Positions 54,052-64,000 of a DNA stretch of 64,000 nucleotides are shown piece after piece. The translations under genes and the position numbers were made by a program. The first letter of the stretch is position 1, and every line of letters begins with the position of its first letter. The notes under the pieces are model-generated. The model was not told the DNA's origin and searched no databases. It saw only the letters and a list, made by a program, of their open reading frames with translations. The stretch comes from Hydrangea macrophylla (lineage: Eukaryota > Streptophyta > Magnoliopsida > Cornales > Hydrangeaceae), in assembly GCA_033977485.1 (NCBI GenBank), contig CM066989.1, forward strand, positions 95,871,887-95,935,886, written 5' to 3'.

Positions 54052-54095
54052 TGCCTACGTATCCCCGAGTAGGAATCAAGTCGAGCGTAGTTCAA
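54052..54095 (-). ncRNA. Conserved hairpin motif copy 5 (T2)
   Basis: Minus strand GAACTACGCTCGACTTGATT, CCTACTCGGGG, ATACGTAGGCAAC. Inner stem weakened, ends conserved. Confidence 0.4.
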
Positions 54096-55240
54096 GTCAA
54101 GGTTCTTGGAAATGAGAGTTATGAGGCTTTTTCAAACCAATCGTCAAATAAGTTCAAACTTGAGCCACTTGTGGTAGCTTTGAATAAGAGGATTCAATTT
54201 CAGTCTCCCTTTCTTTTCTTTTCTCTTTTTTTTTTTTTTTTTTTTTTTGAGGATTGATCCTTTTCACTTTCACCTAGCCAGCCAATTTTGCTTTTCATGT
54301 AGTAGATTCGTGTGAGATCTTTTGATCGCAATCTCAAAATTACATAATGTGAATGTCAGCTCTTAGAATTTGTTTGTGGTCGTTTGGAGCTTTTTGAAAT
54401 ATGATCTATTCATGTTCTCATTATGTACCTTGAAGTGTACAATTCTATGTATCACCAAAAAAAATTTTGACTGGCTAGCGTTAGATCTTGGAAATCAATA
54501 CCTTTTCAGCTCTAACCTTTGCCTAGGAGCCCCTTCGGGTTTTCAACCTAGCGAGCTTTTCTTTTCTTTTTTCTTTTTCCTTTTCTTTTTCTCTATATTT
54601 TTTTATATGAAGGGGAGAAGAAACTCACTGAAATGTTTGGCTACAATCAAGGACTAAGCCTGCATCGCTTTCAATCGGACAGATTTGTATGGCTCCCAAT
54701 TGGGTTGGGCTCAAGTCTTTGAAATGGTGGAGAAAGGGTGTTGGGCATTCCCCAAGTCAGTTCTAAGTATGTCTTTTCAAGATTGAGGCAAGTGCATCTC
54801 TTAAATTCTTAAAGTAAGACTATTCAATTCTCGGCTCTTCTTCGGTGTTAGCGCAAAATTGACTTTGGCCTTTTTAGGATTCCTTTTTTTTTTTGTTTGA
54901 TGCAAAAAAATTTTAGTAGAAAAAAATCCATGGTAATTTGAAAAGTGACATTACAGTTCAGTGATTCATGCACTTATGACTATACACATCAGGTTAAGCA
55001 AATGAGATTTCATTCCATCAAAAGAGAAAGATTACAGACTCAAAACAACTTGATGACAAACAGACTAGACCACTTGAAGTATACTTAAAACATAGAACAG
55101 ACTTGACTAGACTCGACATGGTCTCAAATGTAGTGTCGTGGTGACTCGCTTATTCTTTTCTTTTCTTTTTTTTTTGAAAGAGCATCCTTATTTGTTTTGC
55201 TAGCAAAAGTCCCTAACACCACCACTTCGCTTCCACAAGT
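54096..55240 (-). other. T2 tail, part 2
   Basis: Non-coding; T runs at 54223-54249 and 54557-54600 correspond to the A runs of T1, and the block 54530-54560 to the CTCGCTAGGTTG block of T1 on the opposite strand. Confidence 0.7.
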
Positions 55241-56116
55241 TCAACATTCATTGGCGTCAGCAAAAGGGATCATTTGAACAGATGAGCCAGGGGCTTTAGG
55301 TTCAATGAAGCTAACATTTTGGTTGACATAGGTTTGGATGTATGATGGCTTGATCATTTTCCGATCGATGAGGTCTTGGATATCATGGCGGAGGCATATG
55401 CAGTTGTCGGTGTCATGGCCTGGGCCTTGGTGGTAGGCGCAACATTTGGACAGGTCACAGTTAGGCGGAGGGATATCCCCACGAGGCTGAAGGAGTTGGA
55501 GGAGCCCCTTTTCGATGAGGTGGTCCAAGGCTATGGAGAGGGGAACATCAGGTTTGGAGAATTTGCGAGGACCTTTAGGGCGATTTAGTGGAATGGACTG
55601 GTATGGATGGAGAGGGTAGGCTATTGGTTGGCGGCCAAGTACCTAGATGTCTAGGAAGTCTAGGGAATAGTTGGGTCCCTTGGATTGGTGTTGGGGTTCA
55701 TCATTCTTGAACTTTCCTTCTCTGATGGCATCCTGTATTCTAGTGAGCTTGTTAAGAGTTTCTTGATCCAAACTATGTATCCAGAGATCAGCTAATTTTC
55801 TAAACCATTCAGTACAAGGTGCTGGCCGGGAAGATAGCAGAATCGAGGGTGGTGGGTTAGCCAAATGCCGTATTATATCCATCATTTCTACAAGCTTGTC
55901 CCTAATATGCTCAACAGCAAGCTCCATAGCAGTCATTCTAGCATCCACAGTCATTCTGATTAGTTGGTTGTTTGGTTTATGAGTCCAAGTAGAGGGATTA
56001 CGTACTTCTGGTCTCATTTTCTCAAGAAATCCTTGGACTTGGGCGAGGTGATCCGAAAGCTAAGTCATAACGGTTCTCAACTTGGCGACTCGAGTTTCCA
56101 AGCTTTTGTGATCCAT
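55241..56116 (-). pseudogene. T2 gag with the capsid core deleted
   Basis: ATG at 56116; METRVAKLRTVMT-type coiled-coil start, a stop near 56063, then MRPEVRNPSTW to LDQETLNKL, followed directly by TRIQDAIREGKFKNDEPQHQ, which in T1 lies after the capsid core. About 120-130 residues of the capsid domain are therefore missing. After a stop at 55643 the frame resumes with NRPKGPRKFSKPDVPLS, LDHLIEKGLLQLL and CAYHQGPGHDTDNC (CX2HX4HX4C), ending at a TAG at 55241. Not a functional Gag, but the remaining parts keep reading sense over long stretches. Confidence 0.85.
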
Positions 56117-57602
56117 AGATTTACTTCAAGAAGGGCTATTAATCTCAAGAACATAATGTAGCGGGACGAGTTTAGGACCTGTGATGTCCTACAAATTGAA
56201 TGACAAGGATCAGACTCGAAAGATGAAGATTGATGTTCGTGCGATGATGAGAAGGGATAGACTATGTGGACTATTGAGATATACGTGCGTGCAGACTGAC
56301 AGGAATTATGTATGCATATGAGACAAGCATACAGATGCAAGCCTAATCTATATGATGCCCCTACATATAGCAGTTAACCAAGTAAGGTTCTAGCCATACA
56401 GAGTGTGCTAACTTTACTTTCCAGTATGATCACCAGTAGGAGAGAATTGGAATTTTCCAAAGAAATATAGAATTTCTGAGAGATTCGGGAGATTTGGAAG
56501 GAGTTTATGGGAGATACAGGGAATTTTTGGAAAATCTAGAGTTTTTTGGAAGAAACAGGTATTTCCGAGTGAGTTGGACATAGTTTTTTGGGAGAAACTG
56601 GGAAATTAGAGTTTCTGGGAGAAACAAGGTAAATTGGGAAAGGTTTATGGGATGAACAGGGATTTTTGGGAAATCTAGGCGGATTGGAGAAACTGGGAAA
56701 TCAGAATTTCTGGGAAGAAATTGGTACATCTAGGCATTTCTGGAAAGTTTTGGACGGAATTGCTAGGATTTTTAGGAAATCTGGGAGATTTAGACATAGC
56801 TTCTGGGAAAACTGGTATATCTAGGAAATCTGGGAGATTTAGACAGAGTTTCTGGGAGAAACTGGTATATTTGGGAAAGTCAGATATAGTTTTTGGAGAA
56901 ATTGGTATATCTGGGAAATCTGGGAGATTTGGACAGAGTTTCTAGGAGAAACTGGTATATCTGGGAAATTTGGGAGATTTGGATGACGGTGATCATACTG
57001 TTAACAAGTTTTCATACTCCTATGTCTTAAGACCAACAAACAAGATTTGCGGTGTATATCTTTGTGAATGTGGAACAGACATCCTTATCATGGTGCCTAG
57101 GCAGGTCAACTCAATGTAATCACATGTGAGTGATTGCCTTGGGAATCATAAGAAAGAGGTTTTGCCTCATGCCACATAAGCGTCTACACCACGCAAGTAA
57201 TCCCGTCAGGGCATACAACAATTATATCACATTGTCCTATCTGAAAAGATAAATTCACAATCCTATGAAAGGTTCTACAGGAATCTATATGCAAAGACTG
57301 GGTTTAGTCAAAAAGGGTCCATTGACGAGAGTTCTAATATACCTTCTGAGAGACAATACGGAAGTTGTTACTCTTTTTTATATACCTTGGAAGGTACAGT
57401 ATCAACGGTGACTTGTGCCCTGGCACAACAAGACCTGAACAATGTCAGCGCCGCGTTTCAGACACAGTCGGAGGGGGGAATGCAGAAGTGCAATGTGGTG
57501 AACCAGACACAGTAAAAAGATGATTTTAAGGATGCTTCTTATGAGTTAAACCTCTGTATTATTTTGTTTTGAAAATAAAAATCCCTAGTGGAGTTGCCGA
57601 AT
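56117..57602 (-). other. T2 leader and decayed primer site
   Basis: 56430-56990 is the inverted, diverged counterpart of the T1 51-bp array (GGGAGAAACTGGTATATCTGG units). 57000-57585 matches T1 42182-42770 in inverted orientation. The primer site at about 57582-57600 is decayed: TCGGCAACTCCACTAGGGA on the minus strand. Confidence 0.8.
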
Positions 57603-60600
57603 TGTGGACACGCGGAATCGGTCGTCCACTCTTTCAGTTGGTTTGAAATTGATTTAAAAAAAAGGTCTGAAAAGGTCTTGAAAACAGATACAGAGTCGCC
57701 ACTTTGTCTTTAAGGAACCAAGAAACGTAATTTGACTTACCTAAACGGATAAAGGGCACCGGCCTTTCAAAACCAAAGAACTTGGCTCGGGGTTTTGGTA
57801 CGAGAGAGGAAGGAGCCTTTGTCACGACTAAAACACCCTCAACTCGCCCCGTCTTTTGACGGGCCTCAATTAGCATCCAAATAATCATCTTATACTATGT
57901 TTGGTTCGACAATTAATACTATGATAATATATTACATCACATAAGAAACTTGAAATGGAAGATCTAAAGATAAGATATCATTCATAAGATCTAAGCCAAG
58001 TATCACACAATGCAAAGTCAAAGATCACACAAACACACCTAGGAAAAATCGTCTAATCACATATCAAGTAATAAAGTTTTCCTAATTTAAGGGGACATGG
58101 ATTGCTTTTTTGAAACAAATAATCAAAGAAAACGAAAAATGCTAAGCAAGCTAGTGTGATGCATGATAATCTTTGAGAAAGAAAAATCTCTCGATCCCCG
58201 GGACGGATGAGAAAGGATGATTAGATCAAAAGGGGAAACATGGATGTGCGTTCAAGTTCATTCCTTATAATCTTCTTAGATTAGGAGTCACAAAAATCCC
58301 AATTCTTGCATGGATGCAATGCATGATCCTAGAATGTGCAAAGATTGTAGTGTGTATGTGTACATGTACTTTCTAAAGTGACTTAGAAGTCTAAAGTATG
58401 AATGAATGCATGAAGGAAATCATCATAGGATATGCACAAATGTAGTATGAACTACTTCCTAAGACATGAGCTAATTTAGATTGCATACAAACATCAAATC
58501 AAAGAATGAAAGCAAAAGTATGCTTGCTGTGAATAGTGGACAGAATAGTTAGTTGATCTTGTGAAATTAGAAAAGTGAGGTTAGGAATGTTTTTAATGCA
58601 TGATTTTTTTATGGAGATCATCCTTATTGTGTCTATAGCACATATCAAAAAGCCAAACTTCAATAACTATTACAGATTGAGAGAAATCATATGAACAATA
58701 GAGGTTACTCAGAAATAGAGTTCGTACTGTCGACTGAAATGTTGAAAAATCTTAGAACATGAAAACAAAACATATAGAGGTCTATATTATACCTAAAGTT
58801 CCCTAAGACACTGAAGTTCAAGGGAAAAATAAGTTGGGACCACTCCTTTTGGAAAAGTTTTGTGAGAAACAAGTTCAAAATAAACCTAGCTGCTTTGACA
58901 GCAAAAGCAGAATGTTTGGAAGGAATGTTTGGATCCAAATGGACCCCTTCCAAGTGTTTCCAAGCTAGTCAAACCAAAAATCATGGGTGTTCTCTAACAA
59001 GTTAGGAAGACTTTCCAAGTGGTCTTGTAATCCCCCTTTAAGTATTGAGTTCTAGAGAAATCTTTGAACTCAGATTGTTCACTATTTTGATGATTTTTGA
59101 GAAGAAAAGGATTTTATTTCTTGGAGTCAAAAGAGGGGTTTAATAGGGTTTTTAAAATAGAAGTTTTGATAGTACATTTTCAACACTTAAATGAGGATTA
59201 TAACCACTTGAAACATCAACATTAGACTTGTATCAAGAACCTCCAAGATTGTTGGAGAGTATCATTTTTATTTTTTTGAAGATAACTTCAAGAATACATA
59301 GGGATATATTGAAGTTAGGATCATCATCTATCAAACATGTTTTTGAGGTCAAGAGCTACTATCCATAAGGATTCACCCACCTCAAACACCATGTCATCAC
59401 TTAGATGATGATGAACTAGTAAGTAATCAAAGAAAATAAAAAAGAAATTGGGTAAGGAGAGATGAACAAATATAAACAAAGCAAGTAAATAGCAATCAAT
59501 AGTTGATGATCATTGAGATATTGGACTTGTAGCTTGGTGTTTCACTCATATATAATGACTTTGGACATGGAAGTAGCTTCCTATCTCATGAATGCTCACA
59601 AAAATGATGGTTGGATGTATTGAATGTGAAGTAAAAGGGACTAATGAAGTAAAAAAATAAAGTTTAGAACTCACTTTCTAGTTGAAAATCAAAGAAGCAA
59701 GCTTCTTTTCTCTCTATTCTAACCTTATCTCTACAACTTTCTTCTCTAAAACGTTTCGAAGCTTTCATTTGCCACCCCAAAAATGAAGAGCAAAGGGGGA
59801 TTTATATAGGCCAATTTGGGGGTGGTTTTGGGATTTTAGAAGTGCTCCCATTGGTCCCAAACATCTGTGAACATAAAACTATGTCGTTTTGGTTTCTAAT
59901 TAATCAATTTGGACCCCCAAATAAAATTACAAAAATGGACTATTCTGGAGTTGAGTGCCACCACAGCACTGGCCATGTGCCCCGCGGTAGTGGCCCAGTG
60001 CCGCCACGATACTACTCCTCTGACGTCCAGATAATGCTATTTAGGCCCCCAGAGGTTCCGGTATTCGTAAAAAGGCCCGATTTCGGCCGAAATTCACAGA
60101 AAATGCATACGAACTCCAAACTGAGGTTGTGATATATCATTGGAAAGGTAATGGAGACTAATTTACATAATAAAAAAAAGTTTGGAGATAGGTTGTTTTG
60201 AAAAGTTTTGCGGTATTCGCGATAAAAGCCAATTTGATCGCCTTTTTTCACCTTCGAAAATTCATAATAAACCCGTTTTAAATCCAGAAAATATGTGCGA
60301 TATACTATTGGAAAGCTATTGAATGCTAGTATAATGTTTGAAAAATGATACGACACTCTGGTTTCAAAGTCAACTTTTAGGTCAAATCGGTCAAATTTAG
60401 GATTCCCAAGAAGTTTTGGGAACCTTTGGGAGCTCCCAAGAGCTGACGTTTTCGTCCGATTTTCTTTTAAAACTCATTTTAGTACTTTTCACATGATCTA
60501 GAATGATCTCAAAACTTTTCAGAGAATTTGGATGATTTTAGTCAAAGCCTGGTCAAACCTAGGTCAAACCGGTCAACGGGAACTTTTTGGGAACTTCCAG

Positions 60601-60857
60601 GGGTCTCTGGAAGCTGACGATTTCATCTGATTTTGCTTCAAAACTCATTTTACCACTTTTCTTATGCCGTAGCTATTTTTAGAAATTTTGGTCCAAATCT
60701 GGGAGTTTTTGGGCTTTCAAAGGTATTTTGGTCATTCTGAGCATTTTGAGAGATAGAATTAACTTCCAGAAGTCCTTTTTGAGTCTTTTTCGATCATTGT
60801 GAACCACCAAGCTATCGGTCTCCTAAATATGATAGCCAACAAAATGGGGTGTCTACA
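57603..60857 (-). repeat. 5' LTR of T2
   Basis: 3255 bp; minus strand begins TGTAGACACCCCATTTTG and ends GTGTCCACA. Collinear with the T1 LTR with many substitutions. TATATAAA at 59801-59808 and the conserved TGGCGACTCTG at 57691-57701, both on the minus strand. Confidence 0.95.
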
Positions 60858-61890
60858 CCCAGCAGCATCAGGAATAATAGCATTCAAGCAAGTCTTACCC
60901 TCTTGACCATAAGTCACGCGTTTAGGAGCAGTGCAGTACTTGCTGATGTGACTAGGCTCACCACAGTTATAACAGACTCTATCTTGACGGTTGTTGTGCT
61001 TAGGTGCCTTACATTCTTAAACAAAATGACCAGGGGTGCCACAGTTAAAGCATTTCCTAACACTACCTCCCTCTCCTACTCGTGGCTGAGTCAGATAGGT
61101 GATAGTTTGGGGTTTCTTATCAAAATTCCTCTTTTGTCCCTTGGGTACAATACATCAGTGGCTTATTCCCAATAATACCTCTCTGAGGCGGTCGAAAATC
61201 AATTGTTTGCGTTTCACACGAGCATCTTCCTCCAGATCAGTAGTCAAGTCAACTAGTCCCTCAAATAATTTATCCATGTGGCCGATAGTCAAGCGACGAA
61301 TCTGCAATGTCAGTTCTTGATTGTACTTGCGTATTTATTCTCTTCCGTATCAACCATATGAAGAGCGAACTGGGAAAGTCTTTCGAACTGCGTGTATTCC
61401 TACATAGATTTATTCCCCTGAGTCAGATCCATGAATTCCTTCTCCCTATTGTGCCTCTCAGTAGGTAAGAAGTACATTTCAAAAATCTCTCCTTACACAT
61501 GGTCTAAGTCATTCCCATAGCAGATTCATTCCCTATGGTGGCTTTTACTGAGTCCCACCAATCTGCGGCGGCATCGCTCAGTTGAAAAGTGGCCAATCTT
61601 CTCTTTTCCAATTCATTACACTGAACTGCTTTGAACACTCGGCCCATCTACCTCAACCACTGTTCAGCCTTCCAGGGTTCTGCAGTACCTGCAAACTATT
61701 CAGGCCTCAGTGCATGAAATCTTTCCAGCAATTTGTCTCCTATTTGGTGATCACGCCAATTTTTATTAGGGTTCCCAATCCTCTCGAGGCATCTGACAAA
61801 TGCCTCAAACATTCCAGTGGGGTCGGCAACCATAGGTGCCTCCTCAATCAGATTCTTATTCCTTCTTGGCCTTCCAACCATTCCATACAT
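60858..61890 (-). pseudogene. gag: G2 gag with two CCHC zinc knuckles
   Basis: Minus strand from the ATG at 61890: MVGRPRRNKN, FVRCLERIGNPNKNW, LLERFHALRPE, a stop at 61696, then AEPWKAEQWLR, FKAVQCNELEKRRLATFQL and AADWWDSVKATIG, the Retrotrans_gag core. Several frameshifts follow. Near 61045-60920: CFNCGTPGHFV, a stop, EC, then CYNCGEPSHISKYC, giving two CCHC knuckles, of which the first contains the stop. Ends at 60858 against the T2 LTR. Likely the gag of G2 because strand, order and position fit. Confidence 0.8.
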
Positions 61891-62063
61891 ATCATAATGA
61901 TCAAAGAATGAGAATCATGAATAATTACAATAACACAAATTAGTTTTGGCAACAAAAACATAAAAATAGTGTTTCTATATATATAACTTCTCGTCCAGTA
62001 GATACAAAAATATGATCAGTCCAATGCCTACCCTATCTGTATGGGTTAGGACGTACATCGTCC
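61891..62063 (-). other. Leader of G2, part 1
   Basis: AT-rich, no ORF; ends in the target duplication CGTCC (62059-62063) of the solo Copia LTR and continues at 63380. Confidence 0.5.
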
Positions 62064-63374
62064 TGTTAGGTAATTGTGTTCCCAGAATCCGTTGACAGCG
62101 TGTATATGTTGGTACTGCAAATTTTTTTGTGAAAGCTACAATAACCCTACAAGGGCGGAACTAGGGTTACCTTGAATTGCAAAAACGAATTGCTGTAGTA
62201 GATGAATCGAGAACAAGGGCTCGATAACAGCTCACGATCTTCTATTGTATTCCTTTGCTACCAGAATATCGATCTGAGTGTGGGCTCTTTCAAAATCCTT
62301 TCTGTTTTCTGCTCTCCCTTTTTACGCTTTCTTTTTTATTATGAGTTATAATACTCTTGATGGAAAAAACGCAAACTAGGAAGAGAGCCAAAGCAACATA
62401 TATATAGGCTAAAATAGAGACCATAAGAAATCAATAAGGAATAGGCTTCCTTATGGAATTAGGAAACCCTAATTCGAACTGAATTAGATTCTTATTTCCA
62501 TAAATTATAATTCATACCACTAAAGAATTGTAATTTCACTTCTACCCTTATCTCAAAAATATATTTCGAGCTCCATGTTATTAAATGCTTATTATCTCCC
62601 CACGTTAAGATTACAGATATCCATTAATTAAATATAATTACGGACAATCATATTTAATTAATCTCTTAAAATTCCTTGAGATCCTTTGCTTAACTTATCT
62701 GATATGTCGAATATAAAATCCACCTGCAGGGTTTGACATAATCAAAGCTTATAAGCTTTCTCAAAGGGATATCATCAATCCCAAAATTGAGACGTGGATT
62801 CCACATTAATTACTATCCACCACACAATTAATATTATCACCCAATCCAATGAGATATTGACCCGTTTAAGGATCTCACCCTTTTAGGAATCAAAGCGTAA
62901 ATATCAAATGTACGTGTCTATAAATTAACTTAGGATTTAGAACACAAGCACTCATAATAGCCATGAGATATTAATTATCTTATAAGTCAGTACAGAGATA
63001 ATTACCCCAAGTCGGACCCGTTTAATACACAAATTGTATCAGTATAGTGAGTTGAAACTATACCGTTTTCCGCAATCAAGACAAACCTACTACATCACCA
63101 TACTGCAGTCCTACCGATGGTGTGTCCAATCCCATCTAAGAATGTAAACCAAAATCTTACATTCTACAAGATCTGATTGTCTAATCTTCCGTGTGTAAGC
63201 CGAACTCTACACACCAAACCACCTACTATGTAGAATAAGAGACACACATGCACAATAAATAATATAATGCAAACATTGGCCACACAGATTCTCATACAAA
63301 TGGAATAACTGATTTTATTAAATAAATAATAAATCAACTACATAAAACATGGCTTTTAGTATATATCTCTAACA
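62064..63374 (-). mobile_element. Solo Copia LTR of the C2 family
   Basis: 1311 bp; minus strand begins TGTTAGAGATATATACTAAA and ends CCTAACA. Perfect CGTCC on both sides (62059-62063, 63375-63379). Collinear with the C2 5' LTR in opposite orientation. No internal sequence. Confidence 0.95.
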
Positions 63375-63379
63375 CGTCC

Positions 63380-63504
63380 ATGCATAAGTTAATGCCAAAA
63401 ATGGGGTTATTGCCCTATACTCAGATGCATGTAACTATAGTTTGCAAAAACAGATAGGGTTATAAGTCAATATTGCCAATATGTACAAAATTATGTCAAG
63501 ATCA
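63380..63504 (-). other. Leader of G2, part 2
   Basis: Short non-coding stretch between the solo LTR and the ORF at 63505. Confidence 0.4.
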
Positions 63505-64000
63505 TCAATAGTCTCCATAAGTGGCCATCAGCAAGTCCAGAGAGTCAACAGGACGAAACCGCTGGACCTGGAACGACTCTACCATATAGAAGCTACTGCT
63601 CTGAGAGGCTGGTGATGGAGCATGCTCCAAAACATCCACCTCGATCAACATCTCCTCGGGAAAATCTGGCATAAGTGCCAGCTTCTCCTCAAGTTCAGCA
63701 GCAAAGTCATCGAATCCCATGCCATCCCCCTCATCATCATCATCATCCAAAACAAAAGGGGCCAAAATGACAACTCTGCCGTCAACACCCTCAGTAATGG
63801 AAATTACCGGATCCTCCACTGGAATAACCAGTGGGGGTATATCTATGTGTGCAAAGTGAACCTGCAAGATATGAATCTCTAAAGGAAGATAGAAGGCATC
63901 GCTATTAACCAATCGAACAATTTCTAACAGAGCCAACCGCTGAGCCTCTACAAAATATAAAAGCTCCAGACGAACTCGGGGTAAATCAACCAATCCCACT
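63505..64000 (-). CDS. Uncharacterised acidic ORF upstream of G2 gag (partial)
   Basis: Minus-strand frame of 164 codons ending at a TAG at 63505-63507 and open at the window edge, so its start is not seen. The visible part begins with a Leu/Val/Ile-rich segment, then a Pro/Val segment (IPPLVIPVEDPVISI), an acidic run of five Asp followed by EGD encoded by a TCA repeat, an acidic helix (FAAELEEKLALMPDFPEEM), a Ser-rich patch and LDLLMATYGDY at the end. I recognise no family. It ends about 300 bp (without the solo LTR) before the G2 gag ATG. It could be an extra ORF of G2, a captured host fragment or part of another insertion. Intact while neighbouring gag is broken, which is odd. Confidence 0.45.
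   Translation of the reverse strand, partial: VGLVDLPRVRLELLYFVEAQRLALLEIVRLVNSDAFYLPLEIHILQVHFAHIDIPPLVIPVEDPVISITEGVDGRVVILAPFVLDDDDDEGDGMGFDDFAAELEEKLALMPDFPEEMLIEVDVLEHAPSPASQSSSFYMVESFQVQRFRPVDSLDLLMATYGDY

Larger units (their letters stand above)
52535..60857 (-). mobile_element. T2, older inverted relative of T1, truncated at its 3' end
   Basis: Minus-strand order: LTR 57603-60857, decayed primer site, leader, broken gag, tail with the same hairpins and GGCAAAC repeats as T1, ending inside the 62-bp repeat at 52535. Its 3' LTR and the rest of the array are deleted. The right flank CCCAG (60858-60862) should be one target duplication; the other is lost. Divergence from T1 is obvious throughout, so it is much older. 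Confidence 0.9.
19699..64000 (-). mobile_element. G2, Ty3 chromovirus spread over most of the window by nested insertions
   Basis: Minus-strand pieces read in order from right to left: possible upstream ORF, gag with two zinc knuckles (60858-61890), protease and reverse transcriptase start (31411-31995), rest of pol (22380-24956), polypurine tract, 3' LTR (19699-22350). Each gap is explained by a younger insertion, two with exact target duplications. That gag at 60858 belongs to the same copy as pol is inferred from order, strand and the nesting; about 200 bp of the gag-protease link is missing in the deletion at 52534. The 5' LTR lies outside the window. Confidence 0.75.

Noticed and set aside
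63505..64000. Intact host gene at the right edge
   Set aside because: Cannot be supported: no known domain, no start in the window, and placement inside the presumed G2 leader makes a transposon or captured fragment as likely.

Overview
The window is a stretch of angiosperm (most likely eudicot) nuclear DNA made almost entirely of nested LTR retrotransposons. I see no intact host gene, no tRNA or rRNA gene, no CRISPR array and no bacterial-type operon. The plant call rests on the families seen: Ty3 chromoviruses, Tat/Ogre- and Athila-type Ty3 elements with tRNA-Arg- or tRNA-Asp-like primer sites, and Ty1/Copia elements (one SIRE-like) with initiator-Met primer sites. AT-rich filler, microsatellites and coding regions full of stops fit old pericentromeric-type repeat DNA.

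Left part (1-16545). E1, an Athila/Tat-type element on the minus strand, runs off the left edge (5' LTR about 703-2312, primer site 679-696, open reading frame 547 to edge). It sits in the protease region of G1, a decayed plus-strand chromovirus (pol 2318-5425, 3' LTR about 5468-7564). C1, a minus-strand Copia element (7927-16368, target duplication GGTCA/GGTCG), interrupts a short non-repeat stretch. C1 has lost its pol to a deletion ending in a truncated Tat LTR (9082-10325). It also carries a 2.3-kb insertion with a 9-bp target duplication (11976-14318, Mutator-like), filled with CAC repeats and the palindrome ACAGATAATATTATCTGT.

Right part (16546-64000). S1, a short SIRE-like gag-only Copia element, has its 3' LTR broken at 19698 by G2, a minus-strand chromovirus that occupies the rest of the window: 3' LTR 19699-22350, pol 22380-24956 and 31411-31995, gag 60858-61890, and a possible upstream ORF beyond 63505. 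G2 was hit by (a) a solo LTR of its own family (24957-31410, duplication GTTCA), itself split by a 3.5-kb solo Tat LTR (26340-29881, duplication CCAGG); (b) Copia C2 (31996 onward), whose 3' LTR was split by T1, a young 13.1-kb Tat/Ogre-type element (38914-51993, duplication ATCAG) with near-identical 3.25-kb LTRs, one intact gag and no pol; (c) T2, an older relative of T1 in inverted orientation (52535-60857), joined to the C2 LTR by a deletion at a 4-bp microhomology; (d) a solo Copia LTR related to C2 (62064-63374, duplication CGTCC).

Only the T1 gag (43558-44811) looks like an intact protein gene. T1 and S1 must have borrowed enzymes from autonomous relatives. The least explained signals are repeated hairpins in the T1/T2 non-coding tail, a primer-site-like 10-11-mer kept inside the U5 of every Tat LTR here, and clusters of short CG-bearing palindromes at matching LTR positions whose motif differs between copies. 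All boundaries were read by eye.
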